In this document: piece after piece, positions 1-5,746 of the stretch
Layout of the letters: each line of letters opens with the position of its first letter
Numbering within the stretch: the first letter of the stretch is position 1
Position numbers and translations under genes: made by a program
Assembly: GCA_937981515.1 (NCBI GenBank)
Contig: CALJNY010000127.1
Span: forward strand, 1 to 8,030
Direction of reading: 5' to 3'
From: an uncultured Collinsella sp.
GTDB taxonomy: Bacteria > Actinomycetota > Coriobacteriia > Coriobacteriales > Coriobacteriaceae
DNA: 8,030 bases
Notes under the pieces: model-generated
What the model saw: only the letters and a program-made list of their open reading frames with translations
Databases searched by the model: none
What the model was told of the DNA's origin: nothing

Positions 1-2
1 GG

Positions 3-1205
3 AGCTGTGACTTCACCGAAGACAACTCCAAGACCTTCGAGGAGTACGTGGACGAGTGCGACAAGGTCGTGCACGAAAGCGTCGCTGCGCACCGAATCGC
101 CGATGTTAAGGTGGGCTCGTTTCTTTCTGGCGGCGTGGACTCCAGCTACATTGCCGCCTGCCTTATGCCCGACACCACGTATTCTGTCGGCTTCGATTAC
201 AAGAACTTCAACGAGACCAACTACGCTGCCGAGCTTTCCGACAAGCTGGGCATCAAGAACGTGCGCAAGATGATTACCGCCGACGAGTTCTTCGATGCAC
301 TGCCCGATATCCAGTATCACATGGACGAGCCGCAATCGAACCTGTCCAGCGTGCCGCTGTACTATCTGGCGCAGATGGCTTCCGAGGAGGTCACCGTCGT
401 CCTTTCGGGCGAGGGTGCCGACGAGCTGTTTGCCGGCTACGAGTGGTACGAGGACACCCCCGAGATGCGCTCTTTTAAGAAGCGCGTGCCGCTCGGCGTA
501 CGTCGCGCCCTGGGCTCGCTCGTTCAGCATCTCCCCTACTTTAAGGGCCACAACTTCCTGACGAAATGCGCCGAGGTTCCCGAGCGCTGGTATGTGGGTC
601 AGGCAAAGGTGTTCGATCCCTCCGAGGTCGACGAGGTGCTCAAGCCCGCTTATGACACCGGCAAGAACGCCGCCGAGATGTGCGCCGAGTACTACAAGCA
701 GGTCCCCAACTGCTGCGAGCTTTCCAAGAAACAGTATCTGGATATGAACATGTGGCTACCGGGCGATATCCTGCTCAAGGCAGACAAGATGTGCATGGCG
801 CATTCTCTGGAGCTTCGCGTCCCGTTCCTGGACAAGAAGGTCATGGAGTTTGCCGAGCACATTCCCGCCAACTACCGTGTTAACGAAGAAGGCTGCAAGC
901 TCGTTCTGCGTCACGCTGCCAACCGCACGCTGCCCGACGAGTGGGCAACGCGCAAGAAGGTGGGCTTCCCCGTACCGGTCAAGTTCTGGCTGCGCGAGCA
1001 AAAGTACTACGACTACGTAAAGGAATACTTCACCGCACCGTGGGCTGCCGATTTCTTTGACACCGATGCGCTCATGAAACTGCTTGACGATCACTTTGAG
1101 GGTCGCGCGCTCAACCAGCGCAAGATCTATACCACGTTGACGTTCCTCATCTGGTACAAGCGCTTCTTTATCGACGAGGACAAGGGCGCCGAAGTCGCCG
1201 CGTAA
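3..1205 (+). CDS. asnB: Asparagine synthase (glutamine-hydrolysing), C-terminal part, 5' end cut by window
   Basis: This cytoplasmic enzyme makes asparagine from aspartate, ATP and glutamine-derived ammonia through a beta-aspartyl-AMP intermediate. About 400 residues are visible, open to the window edge and ending in TAA at 1203-1205. The class II glutaminase domain with its N-terminal catalytic Cys lies upstream of the window. What remains is the synthetase domain. The PP-loop SGGVDSS (nt 126-146) binds ATP pyrophosphate. LSGEGADELFAGY follows near nt 400-440, and the family signature around LLKADKMCMAHSLELRVPFLD lies near nt 770-835. These motifs make the family assignment secure. Exact substrate is inferred, since some AsnB homologues serve other amidation pathways. 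The gene runs toward the tRNA-Val gene 57 bp away, and I see no convincing terminator in that gap. A 5-bp AGCGG/CCGCT stem around 1221-1247 is too weak, so read-through to the terminator behind the tRNA is possible. Confidence 0.95.
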   Translation, partial: SCDFTEDNSKTFEEYVDECDKVVHESVAAHRIADVKVGSFLSGGVDSSYIAACLMPDTTYSVGFDYKNFNETNYAAELSDKLGIKNVRKMITADEFFDALPDIQYHMDEPQSNLSSVPLYYLAQMASEEVTVVLSGEGADELFAGYEWYEDTPEMRSFKKRVPLGVRRALGSLVQHLPYFKGHNFLTKCAEVPERWYVGQAKVFDPSEVDEVLKPAYDTGKNAAEMCAEYYKQVPNCCELSKKQYLDMNMWLPGDILLKADKMCMAHSLELRVPFLDKKVMEFAEHIPANYRVNEEGCKLVLRHAANRTLPDEWATRKKVGFPVPVKFWLREQKYYDYVKEYFTAPWAADFFDTDALMKLLDDHFEGRALNQRKIYTTLTFLIWYKRFFIDEDKGAEVAA

Positions 1206-1246
1206 GTTTCGTTATGAATTAGCGGTGAACAGCACGGGGTTTCCGC

Positions 1247-1252
1247 TATACT
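1247..1252 (+). promoter_or_regulatory. -10 element (TATACT) of the tRNA-Val gene
   Basis: TATACT lies 10 bases upstream of the first base of the mature tRNA and fits the sigma-70 -10 consensus at five of six positions. No good -35 box stands 16-18 bp upstream; the best there is GGTGAA at 1224-1229, which is weak. Transcription would start around 1258-1260, leaving a leader of a few bases for RNase P to remove. Confidence 0.5.
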
Positions 1253-1262
1253 CAATCCCTGC

Positions 1263-1338
1263 GGGCGATTGGCGCAACGGTTAGCGCAGGTGCTTTACAC
1301 GCACAAGGCTGGGGGTTCGAATCCCTCATCGCCCACCA
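1263..1338 (+). tRNA. tRNA-Val (anticodon UAC), CCA encoded
   Basis: The cloverleaf can be drawn by hand. Acceptor GGGCGAT (1263-1269) pairs with ATCGCCC (1328-1334). The D stem is GCGC/GCGC (1272-1275, 1284-1287). The anticodon loop is TTTACAC (1294-1300) with anticodon TAC at 1296-1298, so it reads valine codon GUA and, with the usual wobble modification, other GUN codons. The T arm is GGGGG/CCCTC (1311-1315, 1323-1327) with loop TTCGAAT. Discriminator A1335 and an encoded CCA (1336-1338) complete the 76 bases. The outermost anticodon-stem pair (1289/1305) is a G-A mismatch, leaving four pairs in that stem. This is somewhat unusual but tolerable. The 3' end from the T loop onward is repeated downstream at 1508-1527. 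Confidence 0.95.
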
Positions 1339-1407
1339 CTTGATTGAAAAGGCTCCCAGCGATGGGGGCCTTTCCTTTTTGGGCCCCGTGCAGAGGGATT
1401 CGAACCC
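1321..1407 (+). repeat. Copy A of an 87-bp tRNA-3'-end / terminator / inverted T-arm repeat
   Basis: The unit starts inside the tRNA T loop, covers the tRNA 3' end and the terminator, and ends in GAGGGATTCGAACCC (1393-1407). That last block is the exact reverse complement of tRNA bases 1313-1327. A second copy starts 187 bp downstream. The first 20 bases are identical in both copies, the terminators differ at several positions but share the loop AGCGAT, and the terminal GGGATTCGAACCC is identical. Copy A overlaps the functional tRNA and terminator. Confidence 0.85.
1348..1380 (+). terminator. Rho-independent terminator behind tRNA-Val, probably bidirectional
   Basis: A 10-bp stem (1348-1357 with 1364-1373, one G-T pair) closes a six-base loop AGCGAT and is followed by TTCCTTTTT. 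The left flank has AAAA, so the same hairpin would also carry a short U tract when read on the minus strand. It ends the tRNA transcript, and possibly asnB read-through. The 3' arm and loop are also complementary to the tRNA 3' end (see findings). Confidence 0.85.
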
Positions 1408-1413
1408 GCAAGG

Positions 1414-1501
1414 GTGCGGAGCTGAGGAAACGCGAAGCGTTTTCCAGCGTAGCACGCGAGGGCCGCAGGCCCGAAGCGAGAGCGGGCGGCGCCAGCCGCA
1501 C
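1414..1501. repeat. GC-rich multi-hairpin spacer between the two repeat copies
   Basis: Several inverted repeats are nested here. GTGCGG-AG-CTG (1414-1424) pairs with CAG-CCGCAC (1493-1501) with a two-base bulge. GGAAACGC (1426-1433) pairs with GCGTTTTCC (1437-1445) with one bulged base. GGGCC (1460-1464) pairs with GGCCC (1468-1472). A competing GCGGC/GCCGC stem lies at 1486-1499. The short reading frames crossing it have no credible start context. It resembles a REP-type intergenic repeat that could fold as RNA. Whether it is multicopy cannot be seen from this window. Confidence 0.55.
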
Positions 1502-1507
1502 GCGGAC

Positions 1508-1594
1508 ATCCCTCATCGCCCACCACTGAATTGTTAGGCCTCCAGCGATGGAGGCCTTTCCTTTTTTCGGGCCCATCGCATGGGATTCGAACCC
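1508..1594 (+). repeat. Copy B of the 87-bp repeat: truncated tRNA-Val 3' end without a tRNA body
   Basis: The 20 bases at 1508-1527 are identical to 1321-1340, the end of tRNA-Val plus two bases. Upstream of them no cloverleaf can be formed, so this is a tRNA 3' fragment and not a second tRNA. A terminator hairpin (1536-1557) and the T-arm-like GGGATTCGAACCC (1582-1594) follow with the same spacing as in copy A. The fragment could be an attachment-site scar from an element that integrated at the tRNA, or the product of a tandem duplication. No integrase gene is in view to decide. Confidence 0.85.
1536..1566 (+). terminator. Second terminator hairpin (in repeat copy B)
   Basis: AGGCCTCC (1536-1543) pairs perfectly with GGAGGCCT (1550-1557) around the loop AGCGAT and is followed by TTCCTTTTTT. 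It has the same architecture as the terminator behind tRNA-Val but no gene directly in front of it, so it acts at best as a back-up for tRNA read-through. Confidence 0.75.
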
Positions 1595-1619
1595 ATCAGC
1601 GCGTCTGCCACAAAGGCCG

Positions 1620-1836
1620 TGGTCAAATAATGGCAAAAATGAGTACTGCTACTTTGCTTGCAACATATAAAAAGATAGCATTTGCTTAAGTTACGCAACA
1701 TGTGTCCATTATAAGGACTAACAGTTGGATTAAAATCGTGTATTCATCGCCATTTCGTCTTGCTATCTAGCCTTATTAGTCCAAATTTGCTGCTACCAAA
1801 TTGGTAGCAGTACTCATATTTGATGTTTTTTGACCA
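1620..1836. mobile_element. AT-rich 217-bp element with 33-bp imperfect terminal inverted repeats (MITE-like, unnamed)
   Basis: Bases 1620-1652 and the reverse complement of 1804-1836 match at 28 of 33 positions without gaps, including 14 consecutive identical bases (ATGAGTACTGCTAC at 1639-1652). The interior is markedly AT-rich against GC-rich surroundings and has no open frame of useful length. Extra inverted pairs inside are AGATAGCA (1673-1680) with TGCTATCT (1761-1768), and GGACTAA (1715-1721) with TTAGTCC (1776-1782). I see no clear target-site duplication. It may be a non-autonomous transposon remnant, an invertible segment or a structured RNA. The inverted repeats are certain; the mobile nature is inferred. 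Confidence 0.5.
1790..1810. repeat. Perfect 21-base palindrome next to the right inverted repeat
   Basis: CTGCTACCAA (1790-1799) and TTGGTAGCAG (1801-1810) are perfect reverse complements around a single A. The right arm runs into the right terminal repeat of the AT-rich element, so the motif CTGCTAC occurs three times here: 1646-1652, 1790-1796 and inverted at 1804-1810. A dimeric protein such as a transposase or regulator could bind it, or it could fold as a cruciform. Confidence 0.7.
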
Positions 1837-1868
1837 GCAGGTCTCCCCCGCCTTAGCAAATCTAAGGC

Positions 1869-1928
1869 AAAACGGGTTCCAGACCGCTGAATCGTGCCGC
1901 ATATGGCACGTCCGCAGTCCGGAACCCG
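1869..1928 (-). terminator. Large hairpin terminator of the arg operon
   Basis: On the minus strand, downstream of argD, an outer 8-bp stem (1921-1928 with 1873-1880) encloses a second 6-bp stem (1905-1910 with 1893-1898, loop of six) and is followed by TTTT (1872-1869). A further 7-bp hairpin (1850-1856 with 1862-1868) follows. Position, about 25 bases after the argD stop, and orientation fit the end of the argCJBD transcript. The short U tract keeps confidence moderate. Confidence 0.6.
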
Positions 1929-1953
1929 GTCCAAATTGAGTTATTGCGCTGTG

Positions 1954-3212
1954 TTAGGCCAAAACGTCCGACAAAATCTCGATCAGGCTGTCCACGTCGG
2001 CTTCCTCGCAGATAAGCGGCGGCAGGAAACGCAGCGTATGAGCTCCGGTCGCGTTAATCACGGCGCCAGCGGCCAGCGCGCGGGCAACAATATCATGTGC
2101 ATCGCCCGCAGCGTCATCCAGATCGCAGCCGAGCATTAAGCCGCGACCGCGTACCTCGACCACATGCGGCAGCTTGGTGAGCTTTGCCTCCATATAAGCA
2201 CCCACCTTGGCAGCATGCTCGGCATAATCGCCGCGCACGCCGCGACGGCCAAGCAGCTACCGCCAAAGGTCGAACCGTGATCGCCGGGCTTAAACACGTC
2301 GGCGATCTCCTTCTTTGCCACCACGGCACCCATGGGCACGCCATCGGCAATGCCCTTGGCAAGGCTCATAATGTCGGGCTCCACGCCATAGGTCTGGAAT
2401 GCAAACGGCTTGCCGGAGCGGAAGATGCCACACTGGACCTCGTCGGCGATAAACACGGCGCCCACCTCGTGTGCCAGGTCGCGCGCCGCCGCCATAAACT
2501 CCTCGGTCATGGGGTGTACACCGCTCTCGCCCTGGATCGGCTCGAGCATGACGGCGCAGACTTCGCTTCCCAGCTGCTTAAAGATCGAACGCAGTTCGTC
2601 GACATCGTTGGGCGTGCAGGCCACAAAGCCACCCGGCAGCGGGCGGAAGCTATCCTGTAGCCAATCCTGCATGGTGGCGGCAATGGTCTCGAGCGTGCGA
2701 CCATGGAAGCCGCCGCGCATGCATACGATGGTGTTGCCGCCGTTACCAGCACGCTTGGCGTACAGACGCGCGAGCTTCATCGAGCCCTCGTTGGCTTCGG
2801 CACCAGAATTGGCAAAGAACGTCTCCCACACCTGCTCGTCCGCAGCCGGGGCACCGAGCGCAGCGGCCGTGGTCTCATCGCCGGCGGCAATGGCATCGGC
2901 CAGAACGCACGCACCATCTACGTCGTCATTGGCAAGCTTGGACAGCAGCGCCGCGACCTGGCCGCGCTGCTCGATGTAGAAGTAATTGGAGACATGCATG
3001 AGCTTTTTGGTCTGAGCCTCGAGCGCCGAAAGCACTGCAGGATTTCCGTGACCTAGACTACACACGCCAATACCAGCGAGAAAGTCGAGATACTCACGAC
3101 CATCGTCACCGATGAGCTTCATGCCGTGACCTTCGACAAACTCAACTGGTGAGCGGCCAAAGGTATGCATAACGTAGTGGGATTCGAGCGATTGTTGAGT
3201 TGCAAGTGACAT
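1954..3212 (-). pseudogene. argD: N-acetylornithine aminotransferase, frameshifted near 2236-2240
   Basis: ArgD is a PLP-dependent class III aminotransferase that converts N-acetylglutamate 5-semialdehyde plus glutamate to N2-acetylornithine. The frame from ATG 3210-3212 (AAAGG six bases upstream) reads FFANSGAEANE (residues 132-142), FHGRTL (169-174), DEVQ (257-260), the PLP lysine in SLAKGI (K286) and STFGGSCLAVAA (314-325). It then runs out of frame to a stop at 2136-2138, giving 358 residues. The expected C-terminal domain (VRGDYAEHAAKVGAYMEAKL onward, VRGRGLMLG, LRFLPPL) continues in another frame from about 2238 to the TAA at 1954-1956. Joining the frames needs one extra base plus whole codons, and by comparison with remembered ArgD proteins about 6-9 residues seem missing. 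Residues 94-128 form an insertion relative to a typical ArgD. It is the last gene of argCJBD. A real mutation and an assembly error are both possible. Confidence 0.88.
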
Positions 3213-3281
3213 GGGATGCCTTTCGTTGGGCGCCGTACGGCGCAGGGCTATGGGTGCAGGGACGCGACGACCGCGGGTCAG

Positions 3282-4262
3282 CTAGACCGTCTGGAGCTTC
3301 TCGACCTCGTCGAGGTTCTCGGTCAGGCGCGCCGCAAACGTCGAAAGCGGGTGCGGATGCGTATCGAATTCGTAGGCTGTCTCGGTGGAATGGATCACGG
3401 TGCCGACGCCAGCATCGGTCAACAGCTCCAGCAGCAGCGAGTGCGGCGTCGTGCCATTGATGATGTGGGCTCGGAACACGCCAGCGGTAAGCGCGTCGAC
3501 AGCCGCACGCAGCTTGGGAATCATGCCCTTATCGACCTCCCCGCCGTAGAGCATCTCGTTAACCTCGTCGAGCGTTAGGTTAGAGATAAGCGAATCCTTA
3601 TCGCTAAAGTCCTTGTACAGGCCATCGACATCGGTCAAAAAGATCGCCTTATGCGCGTGGAGCGCCGCGGCAACGGCACCGGCGGCGGTGTCGGCGTTGA
3701 TGTTGAAGAAACCGCCGTCCTCCCCCGCCGCGACGGTAGCGATGACGGGGATGTACTCGCTATCGAGTAAGCGCTCGATATAGTCGGTGTTGACGTGCGT
3801 CACTTTGCCCACACGACCGAGCTCGGGGTCGAGCGGCTCGGCGATGAGCGTGCCGGCATCACTGCCCGACACGCCCACGGCCAGGTTGCCGTGGTGGTTG
3901 ATGGCAGCAACCAGCTCCTGGTTGACTTTACCACCCAGCACCTCGCGCACGATATCCATAGTCGCCGGCGTGGTCACGCGTTGGCCGTTCTTAAACTCGA
4001 CGGGAATATCGTAATGGCTCAGCGCCTCGTTGATAGCCTTACCGCCGCCGTGCACGATGACGGGGCGCATACCGATGATCTTGAGCAAAACGATGTCGCT
4101 CATCACGTCGCGGCGCAGCTGCTCATCAACCATGGCGGCTCCGCCATATTTGATAACAACCGTCTTGCCGGTCAGGTTCTTAATCCACGGCAGCGCTTCG
4201 AACAGCAGCTGCGCGGTCGCTTCGTTTGATTCGCTCGAACGACAATCGCGTGCGAATTTCAT
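3282..4262 (-). CDS. argB: Acetylglutamate kinase
   Basis: ArgB phosphorylates N-acetylglutamate to N-acetylglutamyl 5-phosphate, the second and usually feedback-controlled step of arginine synthesis, in the cytoplasm. The 326 residues show the amino acid kinase fold motifs in order: VIKYGGAAM (residues 36-44, phosphate-binding Lys), HGGGKAI (71-77), NGQRVT (92-97, acetylglutamate site), NINAD (188-192), LTDVDGLY (209-216) and KGMIPKL (245-251). The start at ATG 4260-4262 has GAGG seven bases upstream and gives the expected N-terminus. The frame stays open to a TTG at 4322, but that lacks support. The family core ends at about residue 290 (GTVI). A tail of some 36 residues, polar and probably helical, follows and is not part of the usual fold. 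The N-terminal helix before the core (residues 1-30) is of the sort found in arginine-sensitive hexameric kinases, so feedback inhibition is plausible. Gaps to argJ and argD are 81 and 69 bp. Confidence 0.95.
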   Translation of the reverse strand: MKFARDCRSSESNEATAQLLFEALPWIKNLTGKTVVIKYGGAAMVDEQLRRDVMSDIVLLKIIGMRPVIVHGGGKAINEALSHYDIPVEFKNGQRVTTPATMDIVREVLGGKVNQELVAAINHHGNLAVGVSGSDAGTLIAEPLDPELGRVGKVTHVNTDYIERLLDSEYIPVIATVAAGEDGGFFNINADTAAGAVAAALHAHKAIFLTDVDGLYKDFSDKDSLISNLTLDEVNEMLYGGEVDKGMIPKLRAAVDALTAGVFRAHIINGTTPHSLLLELLTDAGVGTVIHSTETAYEFDTHPHPLSTFAARLTENLDEVEKLQTV

Positions 4263-4343
4263 AATCTGCCTCGTCTTTCGTATCGTTATCGCGCCGTGCT
4301 CCGCTGTCCGCAATCGCGGCAAGATGCGCAGCGTGCCCGGAAT

Positions 4344-5621
4344 CTAGGAACGGTAGTCGCCGTTGATGGAAATGTACTCGTGCGTGAGGTCGCAGGTCCA
4401 CACGGTTGTTGCCGCGTCGCCTGCGCCCAGGTCGGCCGAAATCACGATCTCGGGCGCCTCGAAACGTCGTAGAGCCTCGTCCTCGTCAAAGGGAACAGTC
4501 AGACCATCGCGACAGACAGGCATACCCATCATGTCGATGGAAACGTCTTCCTGATTAAACTTCACGCCGCACTTGCCAAGCGCCATGGCAACGCGGCCCC
4601 AGTTGCAGTCGTGGCCGGCAATGCAGGTCTTAACGAGTGGCGAGTTGGCAACGGCACGAGCGGCGATATCAGCTTCCTCGTCGTTGGCGGCTCCGGTAAC
4701 GTTGACCGTAACAAGCTTGGATGCGCCCTCACCATCGGCGGCGATATTGCGCGCCAGGCTCTCGCACACCTCGTGCACAGCAAATGCCAACTCGTCAAAG
4801 GCATCGGAGCCCTCGACGATGGCCTCGGCATCTGCGGCAGCGGCGCCGGAGGCAAGCATGATGCAGGTGTCGTTGGTCGAGGTGTCGGAATCGACCGTTA
4901 CCTTGTTAAAGGTCTGCTTGACGGTCGAGAGCAGCAGGACATGAAGTGCCGCAGGCTCGACGGGGGCATCGGTGGTGATAACTGCGATCATGGTGGCCAT
5001 GTTGGGCATGATCATGCCCGAGCCCTTGCACATTCCGCCTACCGTATAGACATTGCCCGCATGACCCGCAGCCTCACTGACGTAGGACACGGCGTACTCC
5101 TTGGAGTGCGTGTCGGTCGTCATGATGGCGCGAGCGGCATCGGCGCCACCGTGGGCAGAGAGTGCCTCGTAGGCAGCAGGAATGGCGGTCTCAAACGTGT
5201 CGATCGGCAGAATCTGGCCAATCACACCCGTGGAGGCAACCAGAATCTGCTGGGGCTCGCAGCCGATGACCTGCGATGCGATGTTGCACGTCTCGCGCGC
5301 GCATGCAAGGCCGGTCTCACCCGTGGCGGCGTTGGCATTGCCAGAGTTGACCGAAACGCCGGCGATGATACCGTAGCCCTTGTCGGCACCGCCCAGGTTG
5401 GCACGGCTCACTTGCACGGGCGCCGCGCAAAAGCGATTGGTGGTAAACACGCCGGCACCGGGACAGGGTTTATCGGGCACGACGAGCGCGTAATCCAGAC
5501 GCTCGGGGTTCTTGCGGAACCCAGCGTGGATGCCCGCAGCTTTAAAACCAGCCGCAGCCGTAACGCCACCCTCGACGGCGCGAATCTTGATATCAAACAG
5601 CTCGGTATTCATCGTCTTCAT
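4344..5621 (-). CDS. argJ: Bifunctional ornithine acetyltransferase / N-acetylglutamate synthase
   Basis: ArgJ transfers the acetyl group of N-acetylornithine to glutamate, releasing ornithine and regenerating N-acetylglutamate. The bifunctional type can also use acetyl-CoA. The 425-residue length fits the family. Visible motifs are NSGNANAATG (92-101), STGVIGQILP (130-139, oxyanion-hole TG), KGSGMIMPNMATM (199-211) with the self-cleavage site between A209 and T210, DSDTSTND (244-251), GEGASK (297-302) and the ending SINGDYRS. Cleavage would give alpha and beta chains with T210 as nucleophile. Two starts are possible. ATG 5619-5621 has AAGGAG only two bases upstream. ATG 5610-5612, three codons later, has it eleven bases upstream. 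Neither spacing is ideal. Whether it is mono- or bifunctional cannot be read from the sequence, but no argA or argE is in the window. It lies second in the operon, 125 bp after argC. Confidence 0.95.
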   Translation of the reverse strand: MKTMNTELFDIKIRAVEGGVTAAAGFKAAGIHAGFRKNPERLDYALVVPDKPCPGAGVFTTNRFCAAPVQVSRANLGGADKGYGIIAGVSVNSGNANAATGETGLACARETCNIASQVIGCEPQQILVASTGVIGQILPIDTFETAIPAAYEALSAHGGADAARAIMTTDTHSKEYAVSYVSEAAGHAGNVYTVGGMCKGSGMIMPNMATMIAVITTDAPVEPAALHVLLLSTVKQTFNKVTVDSDTSTNDTCIMLASGAAAADAEAIVEGSDAFDELAFAVHEVCESLARNIAADGEGASKLVTVNVTGAANDEEADIAARAVANSPLVKTCIAGHDCNWGRVAMALGKCGVKFNQEDVSIDMMGMPVCRDGLTVPFDEDEALRRFEAPEIVISADLGAGDAATTVWTCDLTHEYISINGDYRS

Positions 5622-5694
5622 GACTCCTTATGTCAAACAAAAAACGGACATCGGTTGGTGCGCCATGCCAGTCGTAATCATGAGACCAGCTTAA

Positions 5695-5710
5695 GAGTGG
5701 CGCCCCACTC
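5695..5710 (-). other. Short hairpin in the argC-argJ spacer
   Basis: GAGTGG (5695-5700) and CCACTC (5705-5710) form a 6-bp stem with a four-base loop in the 125-bp gap. On the minus strand it is followed by TTAAG and not by a U tract, so it is more likely an mRNA processing or stability element than a full terminator. The gap holds no convincing small gene. Confidence 0.3.
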
Positions 5711-5746
5711 GATGCCCGACTACCAAATCGTTAACAATCGAATGTG

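Noticed and set aside
1508..1527. Second tRNA-Val gene
   Set aside because: Only the 3' 20 bases are present. The upstream GC-rich hairpins give no acceptor 5' strand, D arm or anticodon arm.
1321..1600. CRISPR array
   Set aside because: Only two copies, 187 bp apart, with imperfect long repeats and no regular spacers.
1252..1636. Overlapping minus-strand reading frames of 66-113 codons across the tRNA and repeats
   Set aside because: They translate the tRNA T-arm, terminator and repeat sequence (for example VGDEGFEPPALCV over the tRNA). Such frames are well-known spurious proteins.
4263..4322. Upstream TTG start for argB
   Set aside because: It would add 20 residues with no ribosome binding site, while ATG 4260-4262 has GAGG at proper distance.
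5630..5640. TTGACA close upstream of argJ on the minus strand
   Set aside because: It sits directly beside the ribosome binding site, leaving no room for a -10 box and start site before the gene.
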